Positions 1 to 11,668 of a DNA stretch of 64,000 nt are shown piece by piece (within the stretch, counting starts at the first letter, position 1; the number at the start of each line of letters is the position of its first letter). Origin of the DNA: Antedon mediterranea (Eukaryota > Echinodermata > Crinoidea > Comatulida > Antedonidae); assembly GCF_964355755.1 (NCBI RefSeq), contig NC_092675.1, positions 20,970,912 to 21,034,911 on the forward strand, read 5' to 3'. The notes beneath the pieces are model-generated. The model worked only from the letters and a program-made list of their open reading frames with translations, did no database searches and was not told where the DNA came from. The position numbers and the translations under genes were made by a program.

Positions 1-159
1 ATATAAAAATATTGATCATCCATTAGATTTTTCTCGTTTGATTCACATAGAAAAGATTATAGGCCTACATGTACTTCATTATTTTGTACTCTAGCTAGGC
101 ATAGGCCTAAGGGCCTTATTAGCTAGGCCTACAATCTGAAATAAAGAAAGCGAGTAAGT

Positions 160-992
160 TTAACAAATCGCTGTGGCTAAAGATACGGTACCGTATTCTA
201 ACTTCTGTTTACTAAAGATACGGTAAAATTGCATTACGTCATAACCAGCCAATGGGGTGCTGGTACGTGTGTGACGTCATCGTATAAGGACTTTGTGGAT
301 TTTTTTCATATCGCGAAAACCATGGAGGTATGGCGAAAACAGTGATCAACCGCATTTTCTTTATGCTTTATTTATCGCTATTATCGCCGTCGTGTGTGAC
401 AAAAACTAAATGTAGCCTACGTCTGTTATTATTATTGAAAAGCCATGTTGATTTTAATTCTAGAATAGAGAAAACCGTTTTAAAAGAGGCCTAGGCCTAC
501 TTACTACGTACTATGTATAACCTCATTATATGAGTTTGTTTGTGTAGGGAAAGCGATGCCAGGCTGTGGCCAGCTGCATATGTGTGCTGTGCGCTGATTT
601 CTGTGACTCGTCAGCCCTGGGGCTACACTGCTGTCTAAATCATAGTATTTAAGGGCCCCTTTATTGTCCGCATTTGCTTGTTGTTTATGGTCACCATTGT
701 AAACAAAGTTTTAAAAAAATATAGGCCTAAATAGGCCATTTTGAATAAAAAAAAAACCCTCATCTGCAGCGCACACACATCCACGCAGCCTGGCGCCGCC
801 GATAGGAATTCTCTACATATATACAACCAACAACAGACGCGATATGAAAAAAAATCCAAAGTCCTTATACGATGACGTCACACACGTACCAGCACCCCAT
901 TGGCTGATTATGACGTAATGCAATTTTACCGTACCTTTAGTAAACAGAAGTTAGAATACGGTACCGTATCTTTAGCCACGGCGTTAACAAAT
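160..992. mobile_element. Mutator-like long-inverted-repeat element
   Basis: The element runs from 169 to 983. Its arms, 169-315 and 838-983, are inverted repeats of about 146 bp with few mismatches; the outer ends read CGCTGTGGCTAAAGATACGG and its near-complement. It is flanked by identical 9-bp copies of TTAACAAAT at 160-168 and 984-992. Long arms with a 9-bp target duplication are the hallmark of the MULE (Mutator-like) superfamily. The interior of about 520 bp holds no transposase-like frame, so this is a non-autonomous copy. The preserved target duplication suggests a fairly young insertion. Superfamily assignment is inference from structure only. Confidence 0.85.
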
Positions 993-2029
993 AGCCGTCC
1001 TAGGCTAGCAGCATGTGTTTTAGCAGCTACTGTAGACAGCCTAGCAGAAAGCTAGGCCTAGCTAGGCCAACTAATTATATATTATAATGTTATATTTGTA
1101 TACTTTTGGATAAATAAAGAAAGTATTGAACTAAAAGGCCTAAACTAATACATACCATTTTATAACCATAATAAGTACAGTACTGTAGTTATCCTTGGCA
1201 AGGCAAATGTTTGCCCTTGACATGCATAATACTAAATGCTTCCACTAGGCCTAGTGAGTGAATTCAGTTCATCAGTTTGGCAGCCTGCCTAGCCTATTAG
1301 CCTAGCCTACCAGGCTAATAGCCTAGCTATGCATGTGTGGCCTACTAGACTAGAGGCTAGCTATTGATAAGGGTAAAATAGTCAAGCTCAAAGCTTATAA
1401 ATTAGTAGATTACAAATAAAAAAGATTGTTTTCCAACCTCAAAACATACTTATTTGACAATTTCAATGATGAGCCTTTTTTTTCTACACACCACTGTAAC
1501 TGTAGGCCTAGCCTCCTACGTCGAAGTAACTGAAATTACTGACACCAGTTTCAAAATTTTATCAAAACGAAACTAACCAATGACAAGCTCGTATCTCTTA
1601 TGAAATTTGATCTTGCATGAAAGGATCATTCAATTTTCAACACAACTTCTAGAACATTTTTGTATTATACAGAGACAATAATATTTGCCAATCTAAAATT
1701 CCTAAATAACCAATAATCATTTGTTTTACAATAAAGGATGATAAAATAAACCGCCAACTGAAATCTAATGTTAATTTAACGTTGAAACATCAATGGCAAC
1801 GCACTTAAACACATATTATTTATAACCTTTCATCATTCACCTCGTGCCATTATTTGTACCATTACACTCATAAACATTCATTATTTGTATAATATTAAAC
1901 GTTAAAAACATGTCATTTTAACCAAAGTATTAAATAGAATTTATCTTTAATTTACCGTTTAATTAACATTGAAAAACAAAAATAATAATTGTTTGAAAAA
2001 ACAACATAATTTCAAGAGTTTTTCAACGT
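993..2029. other. Gene-free AT-rich stretch with AGGCCTA simple repeats
   Basis: No coding frame is recognisable. From about 1040 to 1360 the sequence is crowded with short palindromic words such as TAGGCCTA and TAGCCTAG. From about 1770 onward isolated AACGTT-centred motifs resemble decayed edges of the satellite array that follows. Confidence 0.5.
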
Positions 2030-3955
2030 TGAAAACATGTCATTAGAAAATGACAACTGGATTTCAACGTTAAAATAACGTTGGAATAACATTGAAAAAC
2101 AAAAATAATAACTGTTTGAAAAAAAATACTAGTTAGAAATACTGTACAATGTTATTTCAACGTTGGATCAACATTGATAAATTAACGTAAATTACTAGTT
2201 AGAAAGACAATGTTATTTCAACGTTGGATCAACATTGATAAATTAACGTAAATTTCTAGTTAAAAATACAATGTTATTGCAACGTTGGATCAACATTGAT
2301 AAATTAACGTAAATTTCTAGATATAAATACAATGTTATTTCAACGTTGTATCAACATTGATAAATTAACGTAAATTACTAGTTAGAAAGACAATGTTATG
2401 TCAACGTTGGATCAACATTAATAAATTCACGTAAATTTCTAGTTAAAAATACAATGTTATTTCAACGTTGGATCAACATTGATAAATTAACGTAAATTAC
2501 TAGTTAAAAATACAATGTTATTTCAACGTTGGATCAACATTGATAAATTAACGTAAATTACTAGTTAAAAATACAATGTTATTTCAACGTTGGATCAACA
2601 TTGATAAATTAACGTAAATTTCTAGTTAAAAATACTATGTGATTTTAACGTTGGATCAACATTGATAAATTAACGTAAATTTCTAGTTAAAAATACTATG
2701 TGATTTTAACGTTGGATCAACATTGATAAATTAACGTAAATTACTAGTTAGAAAGACAATGTTATTTCAACGTTGGATCAACAATGATAAATTAACTTAA
2801 ATTACTAGTTAAAAAGACAATGTTATTTCAACGTTGGATTAACATTAATAAATTAACGTAAATTTCTAGTTAAAAATACAATGTTATTTCAACGTTGGAT
2901 CAACATTAATAAATTAACGTAAATTTCTAGTTAAAAATACATTTTTATTTCAACGTTGGATCAACATTGATAAATTAACGTAAATTAATAGTTAAAAATA
3001 CAATGTGATTTCAACGTTGGATCAACATTGATAAATTAACGTAAATTACTAGTTAAAAATACAATGTTATTTCAACGTTGGATCAACATTGATAAATTAA
3101 TGTAAATTTCGAGTTAAAAATACAATGTGATTTTAACGTTGGATCAACATTGATAAATTAAGGTAAATTACTAGTTAGAAAGACAATGTTATTTCAACGT
3201 TGGATCAACATTGATAAATTAACTTAAATTACTAGTTAGAAAGACAATGTTAATTCAACGTTGGATCAACATTGATAATAAAACGAAAATTTCTAGTTAG
3301 AAATACAATGTTATTTCAACGTTGGATCAACATTCATAAATTAACGTAAATTTCTAGTTAGAAAGACAATGTTATTTCAACGTTAAATCAACATTGATAA
3401 ATTAACGTAAATTACTAGTTAGAAAGACAATGTTATTTCAACGTTGGATCAACATTGATAATAAAACGTAAATTACTAGTTAGAAAGACAATGTTATTTC
3501 AACGTTAAATCAACATTGATAAATTAACGTAAATTACTAGTTAGAAGGACAATGTTATTTTAACGTTGGATCAACATTGATAAATTAACGTAAATTTCTA
3601 GTTAAAAATACAATGTTATCTCAATGTTGAATCAACATTTATAAATTAACGTAAAACATTTGTTTGAAAAACAATGTTATTTCAACGTTGGATCAACATT
3701 GATAAATTAACGTAAAACATTTGTTAGAAAGACAATGTTATTTCAACGTTAAATCAACATTTATTAATTAACATAAATTACTAGTTTAAAAGAAAATGTT
3801 ATTTCAACGTTGATTCAATGTTTATTACTAAACGTAAACAAAATAGTTAGGGAAAAAATGTTATTTCAACGTTGATTCAACGTTTGAAATACGCTTACAA
3901 CATGATTTCAACAATCAACTATATTTCAACGTTGATTCAACGTTGAAATTATGTT
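2030..3955. repeat. 61-bp tandem satellite array, about 30 copies
   Basis: A motif of 61 bp repeats head-to-tail; the phase moves by one base per 60-base line from about 2150 to 3660. Each monomer carries TTTCAACGTTGGATCAACAT followed by TGATAAATTAACGTAAAT and ACTAGTTAGAAA-type sequence. CAACGTTG is a perfect 8-bp palindrome, and ATCAACATTGAT is a short hairpin, so each monomer has two self-complementary words. Copies differ by scattered substitutions, and both ends of the array are more divergent: 2030-2150 and 3660-3955 have irregular spacing but keep CAACGTTG. No open frame crosses it. Confidence 0.9.
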
Positions 3956-4404
3956 CTGTGCCCACTGGGATGGCTCTGACTTTTCAGTCTGGAGTGCGCC
4001 CTCTAGCCTTCGGCTTTACCTCACTGGTACAATCTCACTTATGTTTCGACAGCGAACACAGCATCGTGAAATAAGCCCCACTTATAACATACAAAATACA
4101 GCCTTTTATAAAATACAATACACAAATATATAACACAATATATCACCATCACCTTTTGCTAAAAATCTTTGGGTTTATTTTGATGAATGTTATGAAAACT
4201 ACTAACTTCCATCTACGTGACATAGCTTTGCATCTGAAAGTATGCTACATTATTAAATGCCTCAGTCACTTCATATATAAACGCATTGGCTACCTATATA
4301 TTGAACCCCGTATAAGTGTAAGATCCTTTTACCACTTAAAGCGCTTCTTAAACAACCCACTTATCTTCTTCCCTCCTACACTTTTGCTTGTCTTTCTTCG
4401 GCCA

Positions 4405-4433
4405 TGGAGTTATAAAATTAATTTATAACTCCA
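4405..4433. repeat. Short perfect hairpin, CCATGGAG family
   Basis: Two 12-bp arms (TGGAGTTATAAA at 4405-4416 and its exact complement at 4422-4433) enclose a 5-base loop. It lies immediately upstream of the reverse-transcriptase remnant and may interrupt it. It shares its half-site layout with palindromes near 6936, 14433, 17183, 29354 and 57635. Confidence 0.7.
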
Positions 4434-4434
4434 G

Positions 4435-4542
4435 GCTTCGGCTGATCAACACCTACTGGTTGTTCCTGGAATAAACACCAAATCTTATGGACAAATGTAT
4501 TTGTTCTCTGCTGCTGCTTCTCTTTGGAATTCTCTCCCTTGA
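4435..4542 (+). pseudogene. Non-LTR retrotransposon reverse transcriptase C-terminal remnant
   Basis: A 35-codon frame encodes a peptide containing HLLVVPGINTKSYGQ and FSAAASLWNSLP. This matches the pattern at the C-terminal edge of many LINE reverse transcriptases (arginine/threonine-rich stretch, then F-x-x-x-A-x-x-L-W-N-x-L-P). Weak coding similarity may continue upstream from about 4180 but is broken by stops and the hairpin at 4405-4433. It is a dead fragment; the family within LINEs cannot be told from this length. Confidence 0.6.
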
Positions 4543-4642
4543 CATACTATCACCATCCATTGCTATTTAAAAAAAAGAATAAACGCATCTTTTTAACATC
4601 CAATGCTAGAGCCTTTGATTTTTACTTCGGTTTAGTTGATAC

Positions 4643-5245
4643 TGGCGCTACACAAATACCTAAATTATTATAAAATAATAATAATTATTGTTTAATTTAT
4701 TTATTTATAGAGTTGTAACAGTTATATCGGAACCAAGGATAATTCGATTCGGACAAATAAACATGCATGACGTGATGATATTTCTCTCAATATATTATTC
4801 TGCATAGGCCTATCTTAATTTAAAAATACCCCCTTAACAATTTAGTTGGGAAAATAAAAATGTATTTTTTTCTAGAGTACAGGGAAACTAATGATAAATA
4901 AACTGTATTTTAAGATATGACGCATAACCATAGGCATTGACCAAAATATTTATCCCATTCGTTTTATGCACAGCGTAGGCATGTGGATCACAATTATGGT
5001 GTTCTCTCCGAACAATTATTATTAATAATTTAGGGATGAAGTATATACGGTACGTAAGATCTTGACATATACATTTGGATCTGCACAAAATGACCATCAT
5101 TATGAATATCCACACTTTGAGAGTTATACTGTAGGCCTATGTATTTATTTGATGGGAGATAGTTATGATACAATGATAACATATAAAGGTTTTATTATTA
5201 CTGTATCGGTACATTGATTGGCAGCACAAAGGTGGCGTATCGTAT
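4643..5245. other. Gene-free intergenic stretch
   Basis: AT-rich sequence with no recognisable gene, repeat family or RNA gene. Small frames here have no coding character. Confidence 0.4.
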
Positions 5246-5406
5246 TAAAAGCGTGTTTCCCACTAGGACGCAACGCAATGACGTTACCGCAACGCTGCAG
5301 TGATTTGACCATTCACAACGCTGGATTATTCGAACTGTCACTCATCATTTGTCAACTCGCTTGCGTTGCGTCTACGTCCTGTATTACCTCCTGGGAGCCA
5401 AGCTTT
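5246..5406. mobile_element. MITE, GGTTCCCACTAGGACG family (diverged copy)
   Basis: The ends are inverted: AAGCGTGTTTCCCACTAGGA on the left, and CTCCTGGGAGCCAAGCTT on the right. Inside are the family words GACGCAACGCAATGACG and TTGCGTTGCGTCTACGTCC in opposite orientation. The best-preserved members are at 33813-33990 and 38777-38947. No coding capacity. Confidence 0.7.
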
Positions 5407-5770
5407 ATCATACGTGCAGCAACAAACGACTTCTGTTGTATCAAGGTAACAAACAAACAACAAACAAAACTTTCAAACCTTCACATTTATTTTACACTTT
5501 TAATATCAAAAAACATCTTAAAACAATCCCACTTTCATGTTCGTAACTACGATGAATGAGTCAAACAGTAAAAAACACAAAGTATTGTATTTATCACTAC
5601 GAACGATTTCTAAAACGCGTTTTGCGTTACAAGGCTTACTCTACGTAACACAATAAGATAAGATAAAGGAAGACACGTACTGTACATTAAAAAGTATGCA
5701 GTAACGCAAAGCGTCAGTTACAGTGGCATATAGAATTGCATAGTATTTCAAGTACTATTTACATAATGCT

Positions 5771-5776
5771 TTTATT
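5771..5776 (-). terminator. Candidate polyadenylation signal of the saposin gene
   Basis: AATAAA on the minus strand lies 66 bases past the stop codon of the saposin-repeat gene. The position is suitable but the motif is common in AT-rich DNA. Confidence 0.4.
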
Positions 5777-5841
5777 ATTGTGATAACTATAAATTTCCAT
5801 GTGGAATTGATATGGCAGTTCTGAACAACAGGAGTTCATTT

Positions 5842-8800
5842 TCATGGATTGCAACCATCCACGACAATTGGGCAGATCTCTTCGGGTGTCAGGTACATCT
5901 TCAGACCTAACTCAATCATTATCTTGTTCATGAATGGCGACACTTCTTCGGTGCACTGTGAATATACAATAAATAAAAAATAAGAAATATATAAAGAAAA
6001 CGTTACACCACAGTGATATCAAAGAATCGATACCAGCTGTTGGTGGTTATTTTTCAGATATTTTTAATTTGTTGATTTAATACTAGATTAAATATATCTT
6101 CAATACAATACTTTTCTTTAATAGGGGCTAGTCTAGGAGGATAATGAGCCCACCAAATAAGTTAAATAGACTGTGCAATGTGTAGGCCTACACGGGACCA
6201 ACTGCTTTTTCGAAGTACCGGCAAATAAGAGCAACTTATCGTCCCAAAAGACACGCATTATCTGTCAACATACAGATCTCTTATGCTAATAATTTCTTCC
6301 TTCTTATCATTCCACCATACCGCTAAAGATCAAAATAACTTACTTTTTGTGAATATGGTTCTGGTAGACGTGCACAGAAGGTAGTGGTTCCATTAATTAT
6401 AGTTTCAGCAATTCGGTCCTTTAAATATAAAAAAACAAACAAATGTTGATTAATGGATACTATATAGTTGAAAAAGAAATATTGCTAAATAGATAATTAC
6501 CATCGATGTTCCAGAAAATAATATTTGAATTACAATTATAGTATTGGACTGTAACTAGTAATCTTACTTATAATTTTTTAATTAAAATTTTAATTTTAAT
6601 ATTTCAAATCTATTATTTTTTACATTTATTTTCAATACTGTATTTTACATAATAAATCAACATATAAATACCTGATGTTTAGCAACAAAGGCAGCAACAT
6701 TCTTGACGACTACAGTACACAGTGTACACTTCCATGTTTCCTATTAAGATACAAATATATCAATTAACTGTATGCCTAACTGTAAATTTTCATTGAACAC
6801 AATACATCACTTGTAACACAGACGCGGTTTCTTGAAGTTAGACATGAAACCGTAAGTATACGCGGAAAATCGCTTGTCTAAATACCGTATTGTATTCGAA
6901 AAATCACAGAGTCAAAATCTGTGCTTATAAAGTATAACCATGGACCTATAAATTTAATTTATAGGTCCATGGTTCCAGACGAAGTTTTGTCTTAATATTA
7001 GTAAAATAATAAATATTTTGGCACATATGGCGTTTCATACGTATACTACTTGATTTTTCAGACAAAAATCGAAATAAAATCAAATAAATTAAAAAAAAGA
7101 CAATGAATACAGACTTGGGGCAAGTCTAGTTCATGGTATAACGAGTCCTTTGGTGCACTCATAAGGGGAAATACTTCAAATTGGACCAATAAAAATCTCG
7201 TAGTAACAAAATCAAACATGATAGCCTATAGTAAAACTTTACTTACATTCGATGTGGTGAGTTTTTCCGTCATTTTAGGTATAACTTTTCCTGCAACTTG
7301 TGCAACACTTGGTAAATTCTTGCCCTCGCTGTATTTTTGCTTTCGTGCTTGTTTCTTTGTTTTGTTTCTAACTGTAAAGAACAACATTTTTATACTGTGA
7401 TTTAGATTTTAAAGGGTAATAAAATCACATACTAAATAAATATACAGGGAAACAGGGAATCTAATCTTTATGTTCTTTATAAAAATTGTAAAATGTTTCT
7501 TACGTTTTCTTGGGGTTGATCTTCCGAGCCTAGTACGGTACTCAGTGATCTTGTCTGTGTCAAAGTCCTGTAAGTCGGTGATACCGGTAAAGATATCAAA
7601 TGCGGCCGGTATGTCAGGTAACTCTGGAACCTCTGGTAACTCAGGTATTTCGGGAAGAAGAACTTCGATGTCGGGAGTTTCCGGTAAAGGAATCTCGAAT
7701 TCACCTGGACACAAACCAATAGCTTCACAATCTTCATCTGGCTTCTAATATGTAGAAAGAGACGTTTTAATGTATTATTTAATAGATAAATATGTTTATT
7801 TTAACGGAAAGGTTTTGTACTGAATATAGTTATATAGGCCTACAAGAAAACAACACACACACACAAAAATTGTTTAAAATCAGCCCATTGACACTGCGTA
7901 TAAATTAAATTATTGGATGAAAAAACAATATGCATAAGCAATTTTCTTTTATATGCAAATAACATGTTTAGTTATACGTGGCGTATGATTAACTTATTAA
8001 AACATACGCAAGGCAACACACACACAGGATCATTATTATTCGGCTAAAATAACGTCAAAGCTAACGTAACAATAACAATTTAAAAATCTACACAAATTTA
8101 GAAAAACTTACGAAATATGTATTTGCAATGGTAATCATAACCTCTGGAATTAGTTTGATGTAGTCGTCACATGGCTGTTGCATGTCTTCTGGCAGATAAG
8201 CGCAAACCGTTTCTAATTCTGACACAATATCGCTCTGTTGATAAAACACAAAGTATTAGAAATGCGATGATATAATATTTTAACTACAGACGTATGTCTA
8301 ACTACCTATAGTTTTATTTTAGATCACCCTAGGCCTAGTGTGAATGAGCATCATCATCAATCTACGCATATTGCGTCCCTCATCTGGACATACAATCCGC
8401 GCAAAATTGTGTTGAGTATTCGAGTGAGGAAACCCGTCCCAATGTCCGCACTAGAGAAAATGCATTAACATGACGTAACAATCATCACATCACTCACCAG
8501 TGTCTGATTGTTTGTTAACAAGTCGTAAATGAACTGTACTGTCTGCTTACATCCATCGCATACAATGTCATCGTTAAACATCTTGTCCATCATGTTTCTG
8601 ATCATATCTAGAAAACAAATAAAAAAAAAGAAAGTTAAAAACTGACAAATGACGAATATTACTTTTTGCTTATTTAACAGTGGATTTGTGGCTTGGTGGT
8701 TTAAGATCCTTGGATCAAATCAAAATGTTTTCTTATGAAAAAAAACTATACAACTTCGTCATGTGAACAGTATTATCACCATTCATTTCATGACGACTTG

Positions 8801-11632
8801 ATCATTGTCTTACTTTTTTGGATTTGTTCTTTGACAGATACAAACAGTTGGTCGAGTGATTTCATTGCTTTTTGTGTTTTACGGTACTTTTTGGAGTTGA
8901 CTCCAAGTGGGGCTGGAACCTCTACGTCTTCCTCGGTACAGAGCGTCAATTCAGTGCAAAACGTTTGAGCATCCTGAGATAAGAAAAGTACATGGATCAA
9001 TTATACCTCAATAAGCACATGTTTTCCTCCATTATGAAGGAGACAGTCGAATACAACGACTTTTAGGTCAAATGATTTCGCTTTAGAATTTTGCATGCGC
9101 AATGACCAATATGTGCTATACTCTAAAGTTTGAAAAAGTTAAAAGATTGCTACTCTCTGCAGTCTTTATTGGTATGATAATAGATATGATAATAAATATT
9201 TCTTACGAGTGACTCGATCAATTTAATGATTTCTGGGGCATAATCTTTTACCAACTCTTTGCACTCTGCAGAGAAATTTCCAGGTAATTGAAGGTCACCA
9301 CATATGCCAGTCAACATTGATACAATCTGAAATTACAGAACAAATATGAATAAAACGTTAAAAGCAAAACCGAGACATTTTAACCGATACATTTTAAAAT
9401 ATAGTACAAATACTATCGAGATAAAGTGTAAGCCTAAAGATGGACCATACCCATACCCAACAATAATAAACGTTCAATATCAATACTTTTAACTACTTAA
9501 AAACATTGTAGTGACTCACAATCACAATGCGTGTATTGGTAAAGCGAGTAAAATCAGAGTTTATATAGATTTAACAGATATATCAGCATTTTGCTCAAGG
9601 CAATTATAATTAAACTTTGCATTACTTTCTGTATGGTTCAAATTACCACATGTTACATCGCTCAGCCAGGGAGTTGTAAACACCGGCTCAGCTATAAAGA
9701 TTTAAGCTAGAGCCAGCGGTGATTTTCAAGGTAACACTAATGTAGGGCCTAAAGCCAAAACAACAACAATAATAAAAGCAGACACTACATCTGTTATTTG
9801 TTGTTGGTGTATATGGTGTACCGCAAACCTTAAAACAGTACTAGTAGTCGTACAAAAAACAATTTCATAAATTAAATGGGTCTAACAATCATTTTCAACA
9901 ATGACAACAATGTGAACCAAAAGTCGGGGCTTTTAACAGAGTCACACGGAAATCTTAAACTACTGGTCTACGGAAGCCATGAAAATACTGAAGTAGACCC
10001 ATATTCCTATTTGGCTTATGTGACTTTAAAATTCATTACTGGCATTTTTTATAAATCACTAGTTAAATGCATGTAAACTATATCTGGTATAATTGAATCC
10101 TACGTTTGTGTAGCAAGTTTTAATATTATTTTTTTTTATTCAAGAGATTTGATTTTTGTTTTACTTCATCATTGATATTGTTCTGGATTTTGTATTTTTT
10201 TTTATTTTCTCTTTTCTTTCAATTTTTTTATAATGTAAATTTTGCTGTTTTGTTTGTATTACAATTTTGATATTGTTATGGATGCCACTGAATTCCAAAT
10301 AAATTATTATTACTGCCTATACAATTCCTTTCTGTCAATCTATTTGAATTGATTGACAATAGATGTGCTATTGTTATTTGACTAGGAAGTATACAGGAAA
10401 TTCTACGCAATACATTTTGAATGGGAAGGAAATATACTGGTACGTGATTATATTTGGTTGAAGATTTTAACGGATGTTAACTTTTTTCAACAAAGGAAGA
10501 TATCAGTGATTGTTACCTCCACTGCCGTAAACTGTTTTCTAGAATAAACATATCTTTGTTTAATGTTTTCTTAATGCAATTTGTTCCCATAGAGACGCAA
10601 CGCAAGGATAATGCAACGTAAGTGATTTGACCAATCATAATCGATGGATTATTCCAACAGCCGCTAGTCTCTAATCTCTAGTAGGACAAAACAAGGGAGT
10701 TAACCAATCACAATTGAAGTTCGGATGATCCACCTTTTCGTGATTGGTCAAATTACTTGTAGCGCGTCATTGCGTTCCGTCCAAGTGTAACCAAGCTTAC
10801 TGTAGGTTTATTAAAATACAAATAAAACAGTGTATCGAGTCTCACCTCATCTACGTCCAGACTCTTCAGTATTTCTTCGACTTCTGTGACCATTTCAGTG
10901 CACGTATCACAAAGAACACCATTTACGTGATTACGAATATTTGGTTTAAACATGTTTGGTCGTTGTCGAGGACTTTCTCCGAATACTGGTCGATCTCCGA
11001 TACCTGGTAGTTCTCCCATCTTTGGTAGTTTGCTGAAGTCTGGTCGTTTTCTCATTTGTGGTCGTTCGATTTCTGGTAGTTCTCCCATCTCTGGCCGTCC
11101 TCCCGTCTGTGGTCGTCCTCCCATCTGTGGCCGTTCTCCCATCTGTGGTCGTCCTCCCATCTGTGGCCGTCCTCCCATCTGCGGTCGTCCTCCCATCTGC
11201 GGTCGTCCTCCCATCTGTGGCCGTCCTCCCATTTGTGGCCGTCCTCCCATCTGTGGCCGTTCGATTTCTGGTAGTTCTACCTGCGGTCTTTCTCCCATCT
11301 GTGGTCGTTGTTTGATTTGCTGGCGTTTTCCGTATTGAGGTAGTTCTCCCATTTGTGGTCGCTCTTTCATTTGCGGTCTTTTGTGATATGGTTTATATGG
11401 TTTACGTGCATCCACTATGAAATAAAAAAATATGTTGTTAAACCAGACCTCTGTCAAAGACTGCTGTTTCATACAGTTACTTGTAGTGGAAGACAAGTCG
11501 CCCACACGCACTAGAGAAAGAATTTATTTTGCCAAACGACCATTTATTTAGAATACTTTGGAAAATGAAACATTCTACATTATTTGGTTAACAAATATTT
11601 AACTTGGTGAATGCATTTTATTTTCTTTTTCA

Positions 11633-11668
<36 letters not shown>

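Noticed and set aside
2030-3955. Could the regular array be a CRISPR locus?
   Set aside because: Repeats are contiguous 61-bp monomers without unique spacers, and the surrounding genes are spliced animal genes.
3951-4133. 60-codon plus-strand frame after the satellite
   Set aside because: No protein-like features; begins inside the satellite's degraded edge.
10952-11338. 128-codon plus-strand frame with CGRPPICGRPP-like repeats
   Set aside because: It is the reverse-strand shadow of the RPQMGG repeats in a well-supported spliced exon.
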